A stretch of 64,000 nucleotides of DNA, taken from NCBI GenBank assembly GCA_051453625.1, contig JBOZIK010000001.1, positions 152,584,776 through 152,648,775 on the forward strand, written 5' to 3'. The notes beneath the pieces were generated by a model. That model was not told where the DNA came from. It made no database searches and saw nothing but the letters and a program-made list of their open reading frames with translations. The position numbers and the translations under genes were made by a program. Of this stretch, positions 47,885-59,640 are shown one piece after another. The DNA comes from Welwitschia mirabilis (Eukaryota; Gnetophyta; Gnetopsida; Welwitschiales). Position 1 is the stretch's first letter, and each line of letters begins with the position of its first letter.

Positions 47885-48103
47885 TGTCATGTCTAGACTT
47901 TCAAAAGTTCAAAGACTTAAAATAATTTTTATCATTATAGAGTCCACAAATCTAATTTATTTATTATATTTATTTTTCTTATTATTGAGATGTAATTATA
48001 TTGTGGAAATTTTTATGTGATAATTATTGTTTTTTAAGTCCTTTTATTTTGTAATAATCATAATATTATTTTTGGTAAATTTTTGGTAATTTAATTATGA
48101 TCT

Positions 48104-48393
48104 GTAGTGGTTAAATTAGTGGTTAATTTAGTGGTTCAAGTAGAGCTTACATTAATGATCAAGTTGGTGGCTACATTAGTGGTTAAATTAGTGGATACAG
48201 TAGTGGTTATGTTAGTGGTTACATTAGTCATCAAATTAGTAGTTATGTTAGTGGTTAGTTAGTGGTTACATTAGTGATCAAATTAGTGGTTACATTAGTG
48301 GTGAAATTAGTGGTTAAGTTAGTTCTTATGTTAGTGGCTAACTTAATGGTTACATTAGTGGCTAAAGTAGTGGCTAAGTTAGTGGTTAAATTA
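48104..48393. repeat. 12-bp minisatellite in the LTR (about 24 units)
   Basis: Variants of ttagtggttaaa and ttagtggttaca in tandem. The right LTR carries about 12 units at 58605-58745, so the array has expanded or contracted since the copies diverged. Confidence 0.9.
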
Positions 48394-49170
48394 ATAATAT
48401 TTTCTTTATGTAATTGTTGCACTTTTCTTTATTTAATGTGAAAAATATTTTTATATGGTGTTTGGAAATTACTTGTTAAGTGGCTCATTTTAATTCTTTA
48501 TTTTAGTAAATGCAATATTATTGATTATGATGAAATATTATGCACCGAGTGGTTTGGCAAGGTAACGATTAAGAGTTACGAAATCCCTACCACTTTCACC
48601 CCCTTTACTACTTCCACCACCTCTACCACCTTCACCACCCTCTTTTATGATGGTGTCTCTTCATGTTCTCGTGTCTTTTCACATCTTGCATCCTCTGTTA
48701 TAAATATGACCTTCTTCTTCTCTCATTTCATATCTTGAGAAAGCCTTTGCTATCGAATCTTGGCGACTTCAACTTGAAGCTTGAAAAACCTTGGAGCCTT
48801 GAAATCTTCAGAAATTCATGAGTCGTCACCTTATTTCAGTACGGTTCAAGGTTTCATCTATTTCTTGCATGCTCTCTATTTCGTGCATCCTTGAATAGTC
48901 TTAAATTATTGCATTCTTGTATGGTTTCTGGCTTAGTCTATTTGTTGTATGGTTCTTGGTTTACTTATCTTCTTCATTTCCTTTTTGTCTCATAATGCTT
49001 ACATTTCTTAAAAGCTTTCATTAGTATCTCGTAAATTGTTGAAGTTTGCAAGTTTTGTTCATAAATCGTACACCATGCGTCATAATTTTCTGAGGATTCT
49101 TTCGTCACAACCCTTACCCATATTGATTTAAGCTTTGTGACCATTCGTTGACTTGTATTGATATATTTTG

Positions 49171-49295
49171 GATTACTGAAAATTTCCTCTAGAGTGTAAA
49201 GGGAGTAAATTGTCCCCTTTAGATGTGTTGGTTTGGATTATAGTAAATTACCTCCAGAGAGTGAAGGGAGTAAATTGTCCCCTTTGGATATGTGT
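49171..49295. repeat. 65-bp LTR subrepeat, two units
   Basis: Two units, each starting gatta and carrying agggagtaaattgtcccctt. The right LTR has three units at exactly the same 65-bp period (starts 59450, 59515, 59580). Confidence 0.85.
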
Positions 49296-49923
49296 GCATC
49301 CAGATTTTTGTAATTTGTATGAGGTCTTGGTCACATTTCGGTTTTTCTTGCGCATCCTATCTTGTGCTTGGAATCCCCATACCTAATCCTTCCCATGGGC
49401 CATACTGGGCACTATGAAGGTTACAGGACCTATTGCGAAAGAAGACTTTGGAAAGAGCTAGCTGATGCAAAATGGATTGAGTGCCATTTTTCATGCTTGT
49501 TATTTAGATGCATATATTTATTTGAAGGGCCTTGGGTGCGATAATAAAATTGTGATATTTATATAAACATGGTTATTGTACTTAGATTTATTTAGCATTA
49601 AGGAAGTGTTACAGATATATGCATATATTAGCAATGTATTTGTCTCCTATTTTATTGGAAGGATTACAAGTGTTATTTACTCTCCCTTAATGCACAGTTA
49701 TATGTCTATGTTTCTGATTTATAGATTTATTGTACTAATTTAAGCCGTATATGGTATATCTGAAACAACATGCAGCTAAGGTTATTTATTATTTATAGCA
49801 AAATAATTCTTAAGTATCTTGCTAGCTTAGATGGTTAAATCAAGTAACATTCGTAGTTTTTGAACGTTAGACTTCGGTATCAAAGTATGCTTTTTCTGTT
49901 GTGGATTTTGGGACGTTACATTT

Positions 49924-49936
49924 TGGTATCAGAGCC
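49924..49936 (+). promoter_or_regulatory. Chromovirus primer-binding site
   Basis: TGGTATCAGAGCC, a perfect initiator tRNA-Met site, three bases after the LTR end (ACA at 49918-49920). Confidence 0.95.
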
Positions 49937-50548
49937 CTAGGTTGCGATTTCACTGAGCATAACTGTTATGAAGCCATGTTTCAACATCAGAGCCTAGTTT
50001 GCGATTCCATTAGACATAATCATTGTTTAGAGTCTAGCTTATGTTTTTAGTTGAATGAGATAACTAAAAGTCTTTACAATGATCTAGGTTGTGAAAATGC
50101 GTTCTAGAAGAGACCTGATACCTTATTATAATAGTGTTGGGTCCTTTGATTAGCTATTAATAATAAGCAAAATGAATCACATGTTCTCAGGCTATTCAGA
50201 CTTGGCACAAAAGAATTACCAAAAGGGATTTTGAAATGAGAGTACAAAAGATAAGTTAAGCCAAGTTAAGAGCCACATTGAGCGAAACATCTGAGTAACA
50301 TAGGGTATAGACATTACTAAGAATTTGCGGAGATCAAAAAAGGGGGCCTGAACTTCTATACCAGAAAATCATAACATCAAAGAAATTATAAATCGGTACT
50401 AAATCTTCAACGAGTGATTTTCAAAGTCCAGACGACAAAGATTTCGAAAAGCATTTCATAATTCTAAGACTTATTCTCTTTGCGAGCGTTTCTTGATTTT
50501 GATTAAAAATCTGTGGATTGATTGGTATAGATTACCTGAAAAGTTTGG

Positions 50549-50599
<51 letters not shown>

Positions 50600-50638
50600 G
50601 CGCGCGCACAGGCGCACGCGCACACACACACACACACA
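50549..50638. repeat. Compound (CT)n(CA)n(CG)n microsatellite
   Basis: CT units, then about 16 CA units, then CG units with a mixed gcgcacgcg stretch and more CA. Alternating purine-pyrimidine of this kind can adopt Z-DNA. Confidence 0.95.
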
Positions 50639-52590
50639 ATGTGATCTGTCCCTTTTGACATTTCTCATGCATGTGTTTCTCATTGAATTCTTTGCCTTGA
50701 TTCTTGAAGTTGAGAAATGAAATTTTTCAAGAAGGGGGGAATTGCAATAGCAATCATGCCGCAATGTAATATTTTTAGATTATATTATTTCCATCTACCA
50801 AAATGGAGGCAAAGTTATCACAAAATTTCTCACCAATGGCATTATTCTTCTTGCATTCACCTGCACATGTGTGATATCGTCCCCAACATAGATGATAAAA
50901 GTGATGAAACATAGACATTTCAACCATATGCCCCTATGGATCCTTCTCCATGGCTATCTTTCCATCCGAAATTCTGCCTTAAGATCCAGCCTATATACAC
51001 TAGATAACGCTACCCACAACATTCCTTTACATGGTATCATGCATAAGATCTATCTTTACCTATGTTGTCGACCATCGTGAAGGCTTGTCTTAAAAGTATC
51101 TAGATGTGGTTCCACTTGTTATGATGGTTGGCTTGATGTCTCTTCAACTTAATGCTCAATTACCTTAGTGATTTTTCAAGTTAGTCCTCTAGTTGGCTTG
51201 GTGCCTTCTTGGTAGTTCAATGCTTCACATTTGCAGTATAATGTTAGCACTTCACAATTATTATGTACTCAAGAGTGGGTACGTGAGAAAATTTTGTTTA
51301 TTATGTTTAATAAGGCACTTTGGGAATGCCCAAGTGCACACATTAACCATTTTTAAAATTAAGCTATGAAGTTTATTAGTTCAAAAGAAATGGCGTGAAG
51401 GGTATGTCCTCATGCAAAACACGAAGTGAGAGTTAAAGGTCAAAATTATGTCGCCAACATAAGTTCAAATTAGTAACACATCCACTAATCTGGGGATATG
51501 CATGCTAAACTAGCAAAGGTAGTTGACACATAAGTTGGGCATTGTAATTTGTACACATTTTCATTACTTTAATAAAAGCAATCGAGTTTGTTCTTCACAA
51601 TTACTCTTTGCTCATTCCAATGGCATGATTTTAAGGTTCTCACATTTTACCACTTTTTCATTGCCCATTGTTCTCTTTCGTCTATGTTGATGAGGGCCAC
51701 TCTAGGTGGCATGCCAACGTTAGTTAGTTAATTGTGACTAGGTGGCATGCCAACGTTTAAGTTAGGATTTTGATCCTAGTGAAACACAATATAAAGGGTG
51801 TTTAGGTATGAGGACGACATTCAAATGAAGACGTAAAAGGAAATAGAAGTTTAGATGTTTGCTTGAGGATTTCTTGCGTTTGGAAATGTAATAGGGAGCA
51901 ATTGCAAAGCACAATGAACAAAGTAAAGCTATACTCTAAATCACAACAAAGCAATCTTTGTGCACATGTGAAGTTTACACATTTGTACAATCATTTTTTG
52001 ATCATCCTATGCTTGTACTTTGTTTGTCGTACAACATCAAAAATGTCATTAGAATGATGTGATTGTAAATAATGGACAAGCTTGTTGGCCAAAACTAGAA
52101 CATATAAAGTATTCTATTAAACAACTTGCTTATACAAAAGGAGTGTGTTAAAGCCATTACAGCTACAAGACCTAGACGAATAAAAGATGAAGACTCTATT
52201 AAAGCAAAGGCAAAAGCTATGTCCTTCATTCACTTTTTGCATGAGCAATGGAACCATGCAATTCATTAGGAAAGCACAAAACCCACGGTTTGTTGGACAA
52301 AGCTGAAACATGTTTGATAAGAGTTCTGGTTTGAATTAGTTTCATGTTTGTCTTTAAGTTTTCAAGGTAAAGATGAAACCAACAGTTTCATTGCGCAAGC
52401 ATCTAGGTGAGATGATTACAAATATCAAGTTTCCATTCTAAATCCTATCATATGTTTTGCAATTTTGCATTCTTTGCAAGATTTCTAGGGAGTCATACAA
52501 CAACCATTACTACTGCCATGAGCACTACTGCAACATCATTTCCATGCTCTAGGATACTAGGAATGGATTGCCAAATGCTAAAGACATGGG
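50639..52590. other. Less decayed block, no gene recognised
   Basis: Richer in CpG and in mixed sequence than its surroundings. A 20-bp direct duplication ctaggtggcatgccaacgtt lies at 51702-51721 and 51738-51757, followed by aatataaaggg near 51790, which looks like an LTR promoter of the copia fragment downstream. Ends could not be placed. Confidence 0.4.
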
Positions 52591-52594
52591 CAAG

Positions 52595-53576
52595 AATAGG
52601 AGATGTGATTGAAGCCAAGGGGAGTATGAGCAAAAATGTTTCTTGTAGAAGAAATATCAAATGTTGGTTTTGTGGGGAGAAAGAAGAACTGTTATCCTTA
52701 AAGGCCAAGCAAAAGGGAAAGGGTGGAGAGAGATGAAAAACTAGAGGCTTCCTCTTCCCGTGTGTATTAAACAAAAGGGAAAAGAAACTTCATGAACATT
52801 GCAATGGCGTGTAGCTGATTCACATTCATGCTTCCTTCCAAATTTTCTCTCACAAATCAAAGATCTCTCCTTATCAGCCTAGATCCTTTGGTATGGTGCA
52901 TACAACAAATAGTAAGCCTCCAAAAGTTGTTGGAATTGATAGATCTTTGACATGCCTCTTGTTACAAAAATGTCGATTTATATTGCATAGTTGGATGGAC
53001 TGGGGCTAGAGTTTTCTAGTAAAAATGGAAAATGAAAAATCAACAATGATGTGTTGTTACATAGAAAGATGATTGGCAGTATGTATGTGTTGAATGGAAA
53101 GGTCCTGTTTATACCGTAAATTTGCATTTCCCTCACTTTACAAAACAACTAAACAGACAATTAGATTGTTCTTTATGCACACCTCTACATCCTAGAGATC
53201 AAGCAATGAAGAATAAAGGTACTTGAAGAGCATTCTTTAATACCTATAGTGCTTAAAAGGAAGACAACTACTAGCTGTATGGGTGACTAGTGGCCATGAA
53301 TTAGTAAAACCAACATTTTCACCTACTAATAGGCAACAAGCAACTAATTTTTTTTTGGCCAATTTTTGTTGATCTTTTGCTGACTTTTTACCAAAAACAT
53401 AAATTAGAACTTGTTTCATATGATGCTTATGGCATTTTGAGTTCTTTCTCCCTTGTTAGTTCCTCTAACTTTGTGACTTTTATGGATGACTACGTAGATA
53501 GAGTATGACTTTACATTTTGAAAACTAAGGATGAAGTTTTTGTAGCCTTTAAGGCCTTTCTATAAATGGAGGGGAA
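52595..53576 (+). pseudogene. Ty1/copia gag-integrase fragment
   Basis: Plus strand. About 52645-52735 reads IKCWFCGEKEELLSLKAKQ, a copia gag zinc knuckle whose His and last Cys are missing. Near 53440-53570 it reads DAYGILSS, NFVTFMDDYVDRV, a stop, and LYILKTKDEVFVAFKAF, the start of copia integrase (family VHTDVYGPL, YFVTFIDDYSR, WVYFLKTKDEVF). The protease region between is not clearly preserved. It is cut off at about 53577, exactly where the opposite-strand LTR of another copia element begins, so that insertion truncated or split it. Confidence 0.7.
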
Positions 53577-53578
53577 TA

Positions 53579-54506
53579 TCAAAATGAAAAATGCAAAACT
53601 ACGCAAATAAGAATGTCAAATGCGATAATACAAAGGAAAGAATCGAAACAAAAGCAAGAAAGAAATGAAACAAAAACAATAAACACCAAGATTTACATGG
53701 TTTGGTAATATGCCTATATCCAAAGGAAACAAGGTTGCATCTTTTCCTATTGCAAGAGGAAAAATTGCATTAGCAAAGATTCAACCCACTTTAGTAGCAA
53801 AAAACCAAATGTGCAAACTAAATTTACTCTCCTTTTGATCCAAACACACGAATGGGGACATAATATGTTGCAAAACCCTTACACACGCTCACAACCCCAC
53901 AATAAACCTTGTTACTTAGTTGTCAATAACAAGGTCATGTACAAGCCCTCTAACTTTGTCTAGGATGCAACGACAAACTTCTCTGTTAGCACATTGAACA
54001 AAACTCGATCCACAAGACTTAATTGAATGGAACTCTAAGCATTAGATCCAAATCCTCCCATTCTTCATCAAAAATGGTTGAAGGCTTCTATCTTCCCTAA
54101 GGGTGTCTTACTGTGCCCTTTGTATGAGTAGATCCTTTGCCTTCAAACTTCTCCACCTTGAACTTTGCATTCAAGACCCTAGTGGCTATTCTTTCTGCAG
54201 CTCACATATTCACCCACTCTAATACCAGCTGAAATGAAAAATGTAGAAATACCTAGATCGAACAATGAAAGAAAAAAGAATGTTGAATGTAATAAAGCAT
54301 AGAAAAGGAACAAAAGGGAACCAACAAGGAAATGAAACAAAGACCAGTGGCACCAAGATTAAAGTCCTTTGACAATGTGCTTATGTCCTTGAGGGATTTG
54401 CTTTTTTATTGCAAGAGGAAAGAATTACATTAGTAGAGATTCAAACTGCTCTACAAATACATTAGCAACAACATAAGTGCACAATCAATCCTTACTCTCC
54501 CTTCAA
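53579..54506 (-). mobile_element. Internally deleted Ty1/copia element, minus strand
   Basis: Two copies of an LTR-like sequence (53579 to about 53900 and 54230 to the gap at 54507) share gcaagaggaaa, gattcaa and start-region words (tgaaaaatg, gaaatgaaac). Directly before the right copy, 54216-54227 reads on the minus strand TGGTATTAGAGT, a one-mismatch initiator tRNA-Met site. The minus strand from 54200 to 53900 gives NAKFKVEKFEGKG, DEEWEDLDLMLRVPF, VDRVLFNVLTEKFV and TKLEGLYMTLLLT, the N-terminal part of copia gag. RT, integrase and the rest are absent. An LTR-gag fragment-LTR deletion derivative. The right end is hidden by the gap. Confidence 0.7.
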
Positions 54507-54606
54507 NNNNNNNNNNNNNNNNNNNNNNNNNNNNNNNNNNNNNNNNNNNNNNNNNNNNNNNNNNNNNNNNNNNNNNNNNNNNNNNNNNNNNNNNNNNNNN
54601 NNNNNN

Positions 54607-55269
54607 ATGTCCTTTGATCCAAAAATATATTAAATTGTTTCAACCAAGGACATTTGTAGAGATCCTAAAAAGAATAGGCTTGCTAAAGAATCATTGGATA
54701 GTAGAAAAATTTTTAGTGATAAATGATACTATCCATAGAATTAGAGAGGAACTCAAGCTAGGAAAAGGCCTTTCTTTAGAAATACCAGAGTAATCAGAGG
54801 TAGGAGTTAGCATGACATTATAAAAGTAAATAAAATGAAATCTAGACAACCCCAAGGGACATGAAAGACATCTTTGGCCATGCTTGCTATATGAACTAGG
54901 GCTAAAGATCTTCAAAATACTAGATGTTATCATTATGGAGGACCTCATATAATTAGAAATTGATTTAGGAAAAATAATAAGGAACAGGGCATAGTTGATG
55001 TCAGGACACTAGATACATCAATATCTAAAGAATATGCTTAGACATTAGTGATTTTAGAAACTATAGGTATCTTGTTTAATGTTTATGTCAAAATCTTATT
55101 AGATCTAGGAGCAATAAATTCTTTCATATCTTTTTTTATATTTAATGTATTATTTACAAAATTTTTTATTGAAAATAAAGTAGTTATGGAACTCCCAAAT
55201 GGTAATATAATTAGGGCTCTTAACAAGACTCCTATATGTGATGTTGTTATTAGAATTTATGTTTTCTAA
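54607..55269 (+). pseudogene. Chromovirus gag end and protease
   Basis: After the gap the plus strand gives gag C-terminal sequence. The zinc knuckle at 54925-54966 reads CYHYGGPHIIRN then a stop, where CX2CX4HX4C is expected: the second Cys is Tyr and the last Cys codon is TGA. The open run 55048-55269 is the retropepsin: VKILLDLGAINSFISFF matches the family's LIDSGATxSFIS with the catalytic Asp present (55102-55104) and Ser changed to Leu. It ends at a TAA after RIYVF. The product would cleave Gag-Pol. Confidence 0.8.
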
Positions 55270-55739
55270 TCCTAATTTTTGAATTTAGAGTCAAGATATT
55301 TTGGTTTTATCTTAGACATGAATTAGCTTTAGGTAAATAGAGTTTAAATAGATTGTTTTTTAAGATGAGTTATTGTATTGAGAATAAGTGATAAGAAAGT
55401 TTGATTAACTATCATCTCTAACCCTACTACTAAAAGATTGATAAGTAAGAAGCAAATGATGAAAGAAGTCAAGAAAAAGAGAACTTTTGAAATACTCTAG
55501 TTTCTATTTTTCCTTTAATCCCAACCAAAAATTTTAAACATACTAGTAGTAAAAGAATATGTAGATTTATTTCCTAAAAAGTTACTAGATTATCCACTAA
55601 GCAGAAACAAAACTTTGATATATTTCCTAATCTTGGTACTAAATCAATCTCAAGAACATCCTATAGAATGTCTCCTATTGAATTAGTAGATCTAAATACT
55701 AAAACAAGTAAAGATAAAGACTAAAGTAACTGCACTACT

Positions 55740-56440
55740 ATATTAGCCTAAGTATATCATAATGGGGTGCACCAGTTCTCTTTGTCAAAAATAAGGATGA
55801 TAGTTTAAGATTTTTTATGAAGTGTAGAATGTTAAATAAAGTTACTATCAAGAATAGCTATCCCTTACCCAAGATAGAGGATTTCTTTTATTAACTTAAG
55901 CATGCAAAAGTATTTCCCAAATTTGATATTAAGTCTAGATACCATTAGCTTAGAGTTAAGGAAGAGCATATTTACAAAATAGCTTTTAGAATCAAGTATG
56001 AACATTATGAAGTTAGAGTAGTTCTATTTGGTCTTACTAATGCACCAATAGAATTTATGGTAATGATAAATAATATCTTAAGAGATTATTTGGATGATTT
56101 CATTATAGTTTTTATTGATGATGTTTTATTGTATTCTTTAACTAAAAAAATCTCATAAGCATCATTTGAAAATAGTGTTGGATACTTTACAAAGAAATCA
56201 CTTACATACTAATCCTAATAAGTATGAGCTTTAGCTATGTAAAGTTAAATTCTTAGGTGATGTAATTTCAGAAGAAGTTATCAGTATGGATGATGATAAG
56301 GCTCAAGCTATTGCGGATTATCTTAAACCCAAGTTATTATCAAAAGTAAGGAGTTTTCTTGGCCTTGCAAGATACTATAGAAGGCTTATTAAAAACAACT
56401 TCTAAAGTAGCTTCTCCATTAACCTCTTTATTGAGAAAGA
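55740..56440 (+). pseudogene. Chromovirus reverse transcriptase
   Basis: Readable palm motifs: [20 protein letters not shown] (family [19 protein letters not shown]), FPKFDIKSRYHQLRVKEEHI (family FSKIDLRSGYHQIRV), KIAFRIKYEHYEVRVV, FGLTNAPIEFM, then the catalytic box VFIDDVLLYS at about 56108-56137 with both Asp intact. KVKFLGDVISEE and SKVRSFLGLARYYRRLIK mark the thumb and connection. Frame breaks and Gln-to-stop changes lie between. The wording is of chromovirus type and distinct from the 38-39 kb Athila-type RT. Confidence 0.9.
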
Positions 56441-56469
56441 ATAAATAGTTTAAATGGATAGAACAATAT

Positions 56470-56940
56470 GAAGAAACATTCTAGACATTAAAATTAAATC
56501 TTGTCTTAGCACAAATTTTGAAAATGCCAGAACTAGGGAAGTCTTAAACAATTTACATAGATGCTTCAAGCAAAGGCTTAGGAGCAGTATTAATGCAAGA
56601 AGATAAAGTAATATCTTATGCATTTAGGTAGCTAAAGAATCACAAGCAAAATTAAGATGTCCATGACTTAGATGTAGTAGTAGTTATACATGCATTAAAA
56701 ATTTAGAGGCACTATCTTTATGGTGAATAGATAGAAGTTTGGATATATCATAAGAATTTAAAGTATCTTCATACACAACCTAATCTAAACTTTAGGCAAA
56801 GAAGATGGGTGGAATTTTTAGAAGATTATGATCTAATAGTGAACCATTATACAAGAAAGATAAATGTGGTTGTGAATGCTTTGAGTCAAAAGAGGCATGC
56901 ACTCTATAATGTGAGAGTAGATAGTAATTTACAATAATTG
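56470..56940 (+). pseudogene. Chromovirus RNase H
   Basis: IYIDASSKGLGAVLMQEDKV, ISYAFRQLKNH, DVHDLDVVVVIHALK, HYLYGE, KYLHTQPNLNFRQRRWVEFL and YTRKINVVVNALSQKRHAL follow the chromovirus RNase H (family TDASxxGLGxVLMQ, AYASRQLKxHE, THDLELAAVVHALKIWRHYL, LRQRRWLELLKDYD, NVVADALSR). The first Asp is kept and the TDH Asp is Tyr (WIYHKNLKY). Confidence 0.9.
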
Positions 56941-56999
56941 ATTTATGAGGTACAACAAAACTATTTCCTATGTAAGAGAATTAGATAAATGAAAATGGA

Positions 57000-58030
57000 A
57001 GGATTTACAATCTTAAAAGACTAGTTAAAATGCTATTTAGAGAAAATCATGATACCTAATGTGGCAAGAATCAAATACATAATCTTTAAAGAGTCTTATG
57101 CAACTAAATATGCTATTCACCTAGGAATTAACAAGATGTATAATAATATTAAGCAGTATTGTTGGTGATCATGAATGAATTTAGAAATAGCTGACTATGT
57201 AGCTAAGTATATGAGTTGTCAATTAGTCAAGGCAGAGCATAAATAGCCTGCAGGACTTTTATATTTCCATAATGTTCCAGAATGGAAATGAAAAATGATA
57301 GGCATGGATTTTATCATAGGTTTACCTAGGACTAAAGAAGGATATGATTCTCTCTTAGTCATAATAGATCTTCTAACTAAGAGTGCACATTTTTGCTCGA
57401 TAAAAATAATTAACTCGGTTAAGCGAATTGCTAGAGAGTATGTTAAAAATGTTATTAAACTTCAAGGAGTTTCTAAGGTTATAATTTTAAACTAAGATAG
57501 CAAATTTACATCTAGATTTTGACAACTTTTAATATGGAACTAGTCATGAAGCTTAATCTAAGTATAGCTTTTCATCCTCAAACTAATGAGCATAATAAAA
57601 GAACAAATCAAATACTAGAAGATTTATTAATATTGGTTATATTGAACTTTAAGGGATCTTGAAAAGACCATTTACCACTAGTAGAATTTACTTATAATAA
57701 TAGTTATCAAGAGTTAATTAAATGTGCATTGTTTAAAGCCTTGTATGAAAGAGTATGTAGAACACTAGTATCTTAGTTCGACATAATTGATAAAAGAATA
57801 CTACAAGTTTTATCCACTCGGTACTTAGAGGAAAAGATTATATAAATCAAGAACAGACTATAAGTAGTTAAAGATAGATAGACAAAGTATGCAAATCAAC
57901 ACTAAAGGCACATAGAATTACAAGAAGGAGATCATGTATTTCTCAAGTGTTCCCCATTTAAAGGAGTTTTTAGATTTGATAAGAAAGGTAAACTACCCTC
58001 AAGATTTATAGGACCATATCAGATCATTAA
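57000..58030 (+). pseudogene. Chromovirus integrase
   Basis: The zinc-binding N-terminal part (about 57050-57260) has AIHLGINKMYNNIKQ and a YMSCQLVKAEHK-like end. The core 57295-57495 is open: IGMDFIIGLPRTKEGYDSLL, IIDLLTKSAHF and REYVKNVIKLQGVSKVI, typical of chromoviruses. The first Asp is present. The second, in the usual SDRD, is degraded (ILN, stop, DSKFTSRF), and the Glu is Lys (family NGQSERT, here NEHNKRT). Later come KDHLPLVEFTYNNSY, ELQEGDHVFLKCSPFKGV and KLPSRFIGPYQI, the C-terminal GPY/F module with the GPY intact. Confidence 0.9.
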
Positions 58031-58239
58031 AGAATTAGACCTATGACTTATGAATTAGTGCTATCACCATAGTTGTCCTTACGACATAACGTTTTTCATA
58101 TATCATTATTGAAGAAATGTATTTCTAATGGATCCAGGGTCATCCCAAATCAAGATATAACTATTCTTCATGCTTGCATCATAGAAGCTCAACCAATAAA
58201 ACTACTAGATTAAAAGGAAATGATACATTGAGAAAAGAC

Positions 58240-58350
58240 AATTATATTATATAAGTTTAAATGATCAAGGTAGATGGAACATAAGGCAACATGGGAAATA
58301 GAGAATGATATCTCATAGTGAAAACCTAAACTACTAATGCATTTCCAGGA
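58240..58350 (+). pseudogene. Chromodomain remnant
   Basis: In one frame, KVQWSRWMEHKATWEIEND (Trp codons partly TAG or TGA) then a KPKLLMHF-like end, matching the short chromodomain of plant chromoviruses (family VKVLW......ATWE.E..M...YP.LF). It would direct integration to marked chromatin. Confidence 0.65.
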
Positions 58351-58604
58351 GGAAACCTCTTAAGGGATGGACAAAGATCACATCCAAACTTTCAAACATA
58401 TAAACAGTTAGCTTAAGATAATTTTATTATTAGAGAGTTTACAAGCTAATTTAGTTATTATATTTATTTTTCTTATCATTGAGATGTAAATATATTGTGG
58501 AAAAATTTATTTTGCAATTACTACTTTAAATACCTTTCATTTATAATAGCCACAATATTATTTTATTGTAAAATCCTTGGTAATTTAATTATAATCCTTA
58601 CTTG

Positions 58605-58745
58605 CTAAAGTAGTGGTTAAATTAGTGGTTACGTTAGTGGTTAAATTAGTGGTTATGCTAGTGGAAAAATTAGTGGTTATGTTAGTGGTTAAATTAGAGT
58701 CAAAATTAGTGATTATGTTAATGGCTAAAATAGTGGTTATATTAA
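58605..58745. repeat. 12-bp minisatellite in the right LTR (about 12 units)
   Basis: Same unit as 48104-48393, about half as long. Read on the other strand it encodes a Thr/Asn run (NITTNLTT), which explains the apparent open frame there. Confidence 0.9.
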
Positions 58746-59449
58746 CAACATTTTCCTTTCTAAAATGTTGCACTTTTCTTTATTTAACATAAAAAATATT
58801 ATTATGTGGTGGCTCATTTTAATTCTTTATTTTAATAATTGCATGTAATGGAATGATAAGCATTATTATTTTTTATGTTGAAATATTATGCACCTAGTGG
58901 CTAGGCAAGGTAATGATTAAGGGTTATATAATCCTACCACCTTTACCATGTTCACCACCGTCTTTTTATGATGATGTCTCTTCATGTTCTTATGTCTTTT
59001 CACATCCTACATCCTCTTACTATGAATAGGATTTTATTTCCTGATTATTTCACATCTTTAATAAATCCTTTGTTATTGAATTTTGGCAAATTCAAACTTG
59101 TAGCTTGGAAAATTATGGAGCCTTAGAATATTTAGGAGTTCTTAAGTCTTCATCTTAAATTTGATTATGGTCTTTTGCTTAGTCTATTTTCTTATGTAGT
59201 TTTTGGCTTTACTTATTTTCTTATATGGTATTTATTTCATGTATTTTCTTTTCATTTTGTAATGCTTACATTTCTTAAAACATATTATTAGTGTCTCATA
59301 TATTGTTAAAGTTTACATTTTTTACTTATATTACATACCTCTTGCATCATAACTTTCTTAGGATCTTTTCACCAGAAACCCTTATCCATCTTGATTTAAG
59401 CTTTATGACCATTCATTAACCTATATTAATATATGATGGAAATAAAATA

Positions 59450-59640
59450 GATTACTATAAACTACCCCTAGAAAGTAAAGGGAGTGAATTTTCCCCTCTA
59501 GATGTGTTGGTTTGGATTATATTAAATTACCTCTAGAGAGTAAAGGGAGTAAATTGTCCCTTCTAGATGTATTCATTTAGATTACAGTAAATTACCTCCA
59601 AAGAGTAAAGAGATTAAATTGTTTCCTCTGGATATGTGCA
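59450..59640. repeat. 65-bp LTR subrepeat, three units
   Basis: Starts at 59450, 59515 and 59580. The left LTR has only two units. Confidence 0.85.

Larger units (their letters stand above)
47885..49920 (+). repeat. Chromovirus LTR, left copy (2036 bp)
   Basis: Starts TGTCATGTCT and ends GGGACGTTACA, a degraded inverted-repeat pair typical of plant chromovirus LTRs. Collinear with 58376-60237. It retains many CpGs that the right copy has lost. It contains a 12-bp minisatellite (48104-48393) and two 65-bp units (49171-49295). The left edge is set by alignment and could be off by several bases. Confidence 0.82.

Noticed and set aside
48104-48393. Possible CRISPR-like array
   Set aside because: The 12-bp units are contiguous variants without spacers and lie inside an LTR.
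49362-49544. 60-codon frame MCLESPYLILPMGHTGHYEG within the left LTR
   Set aside because: The right LTR has a related but frame-disrupted sequence, and most of the shared frame is short. It is better explained as ordinary LTR sequence.
50493-50764. His/Thr-rich and Cys/Val-rich frames on both strands
   Set aside because: Products of the CA/CG microsatellite.
58585-58773. Thr/Asn repeat protein on the minus strand
   Set aside because: Antisense translation of the LTR minisatellite.
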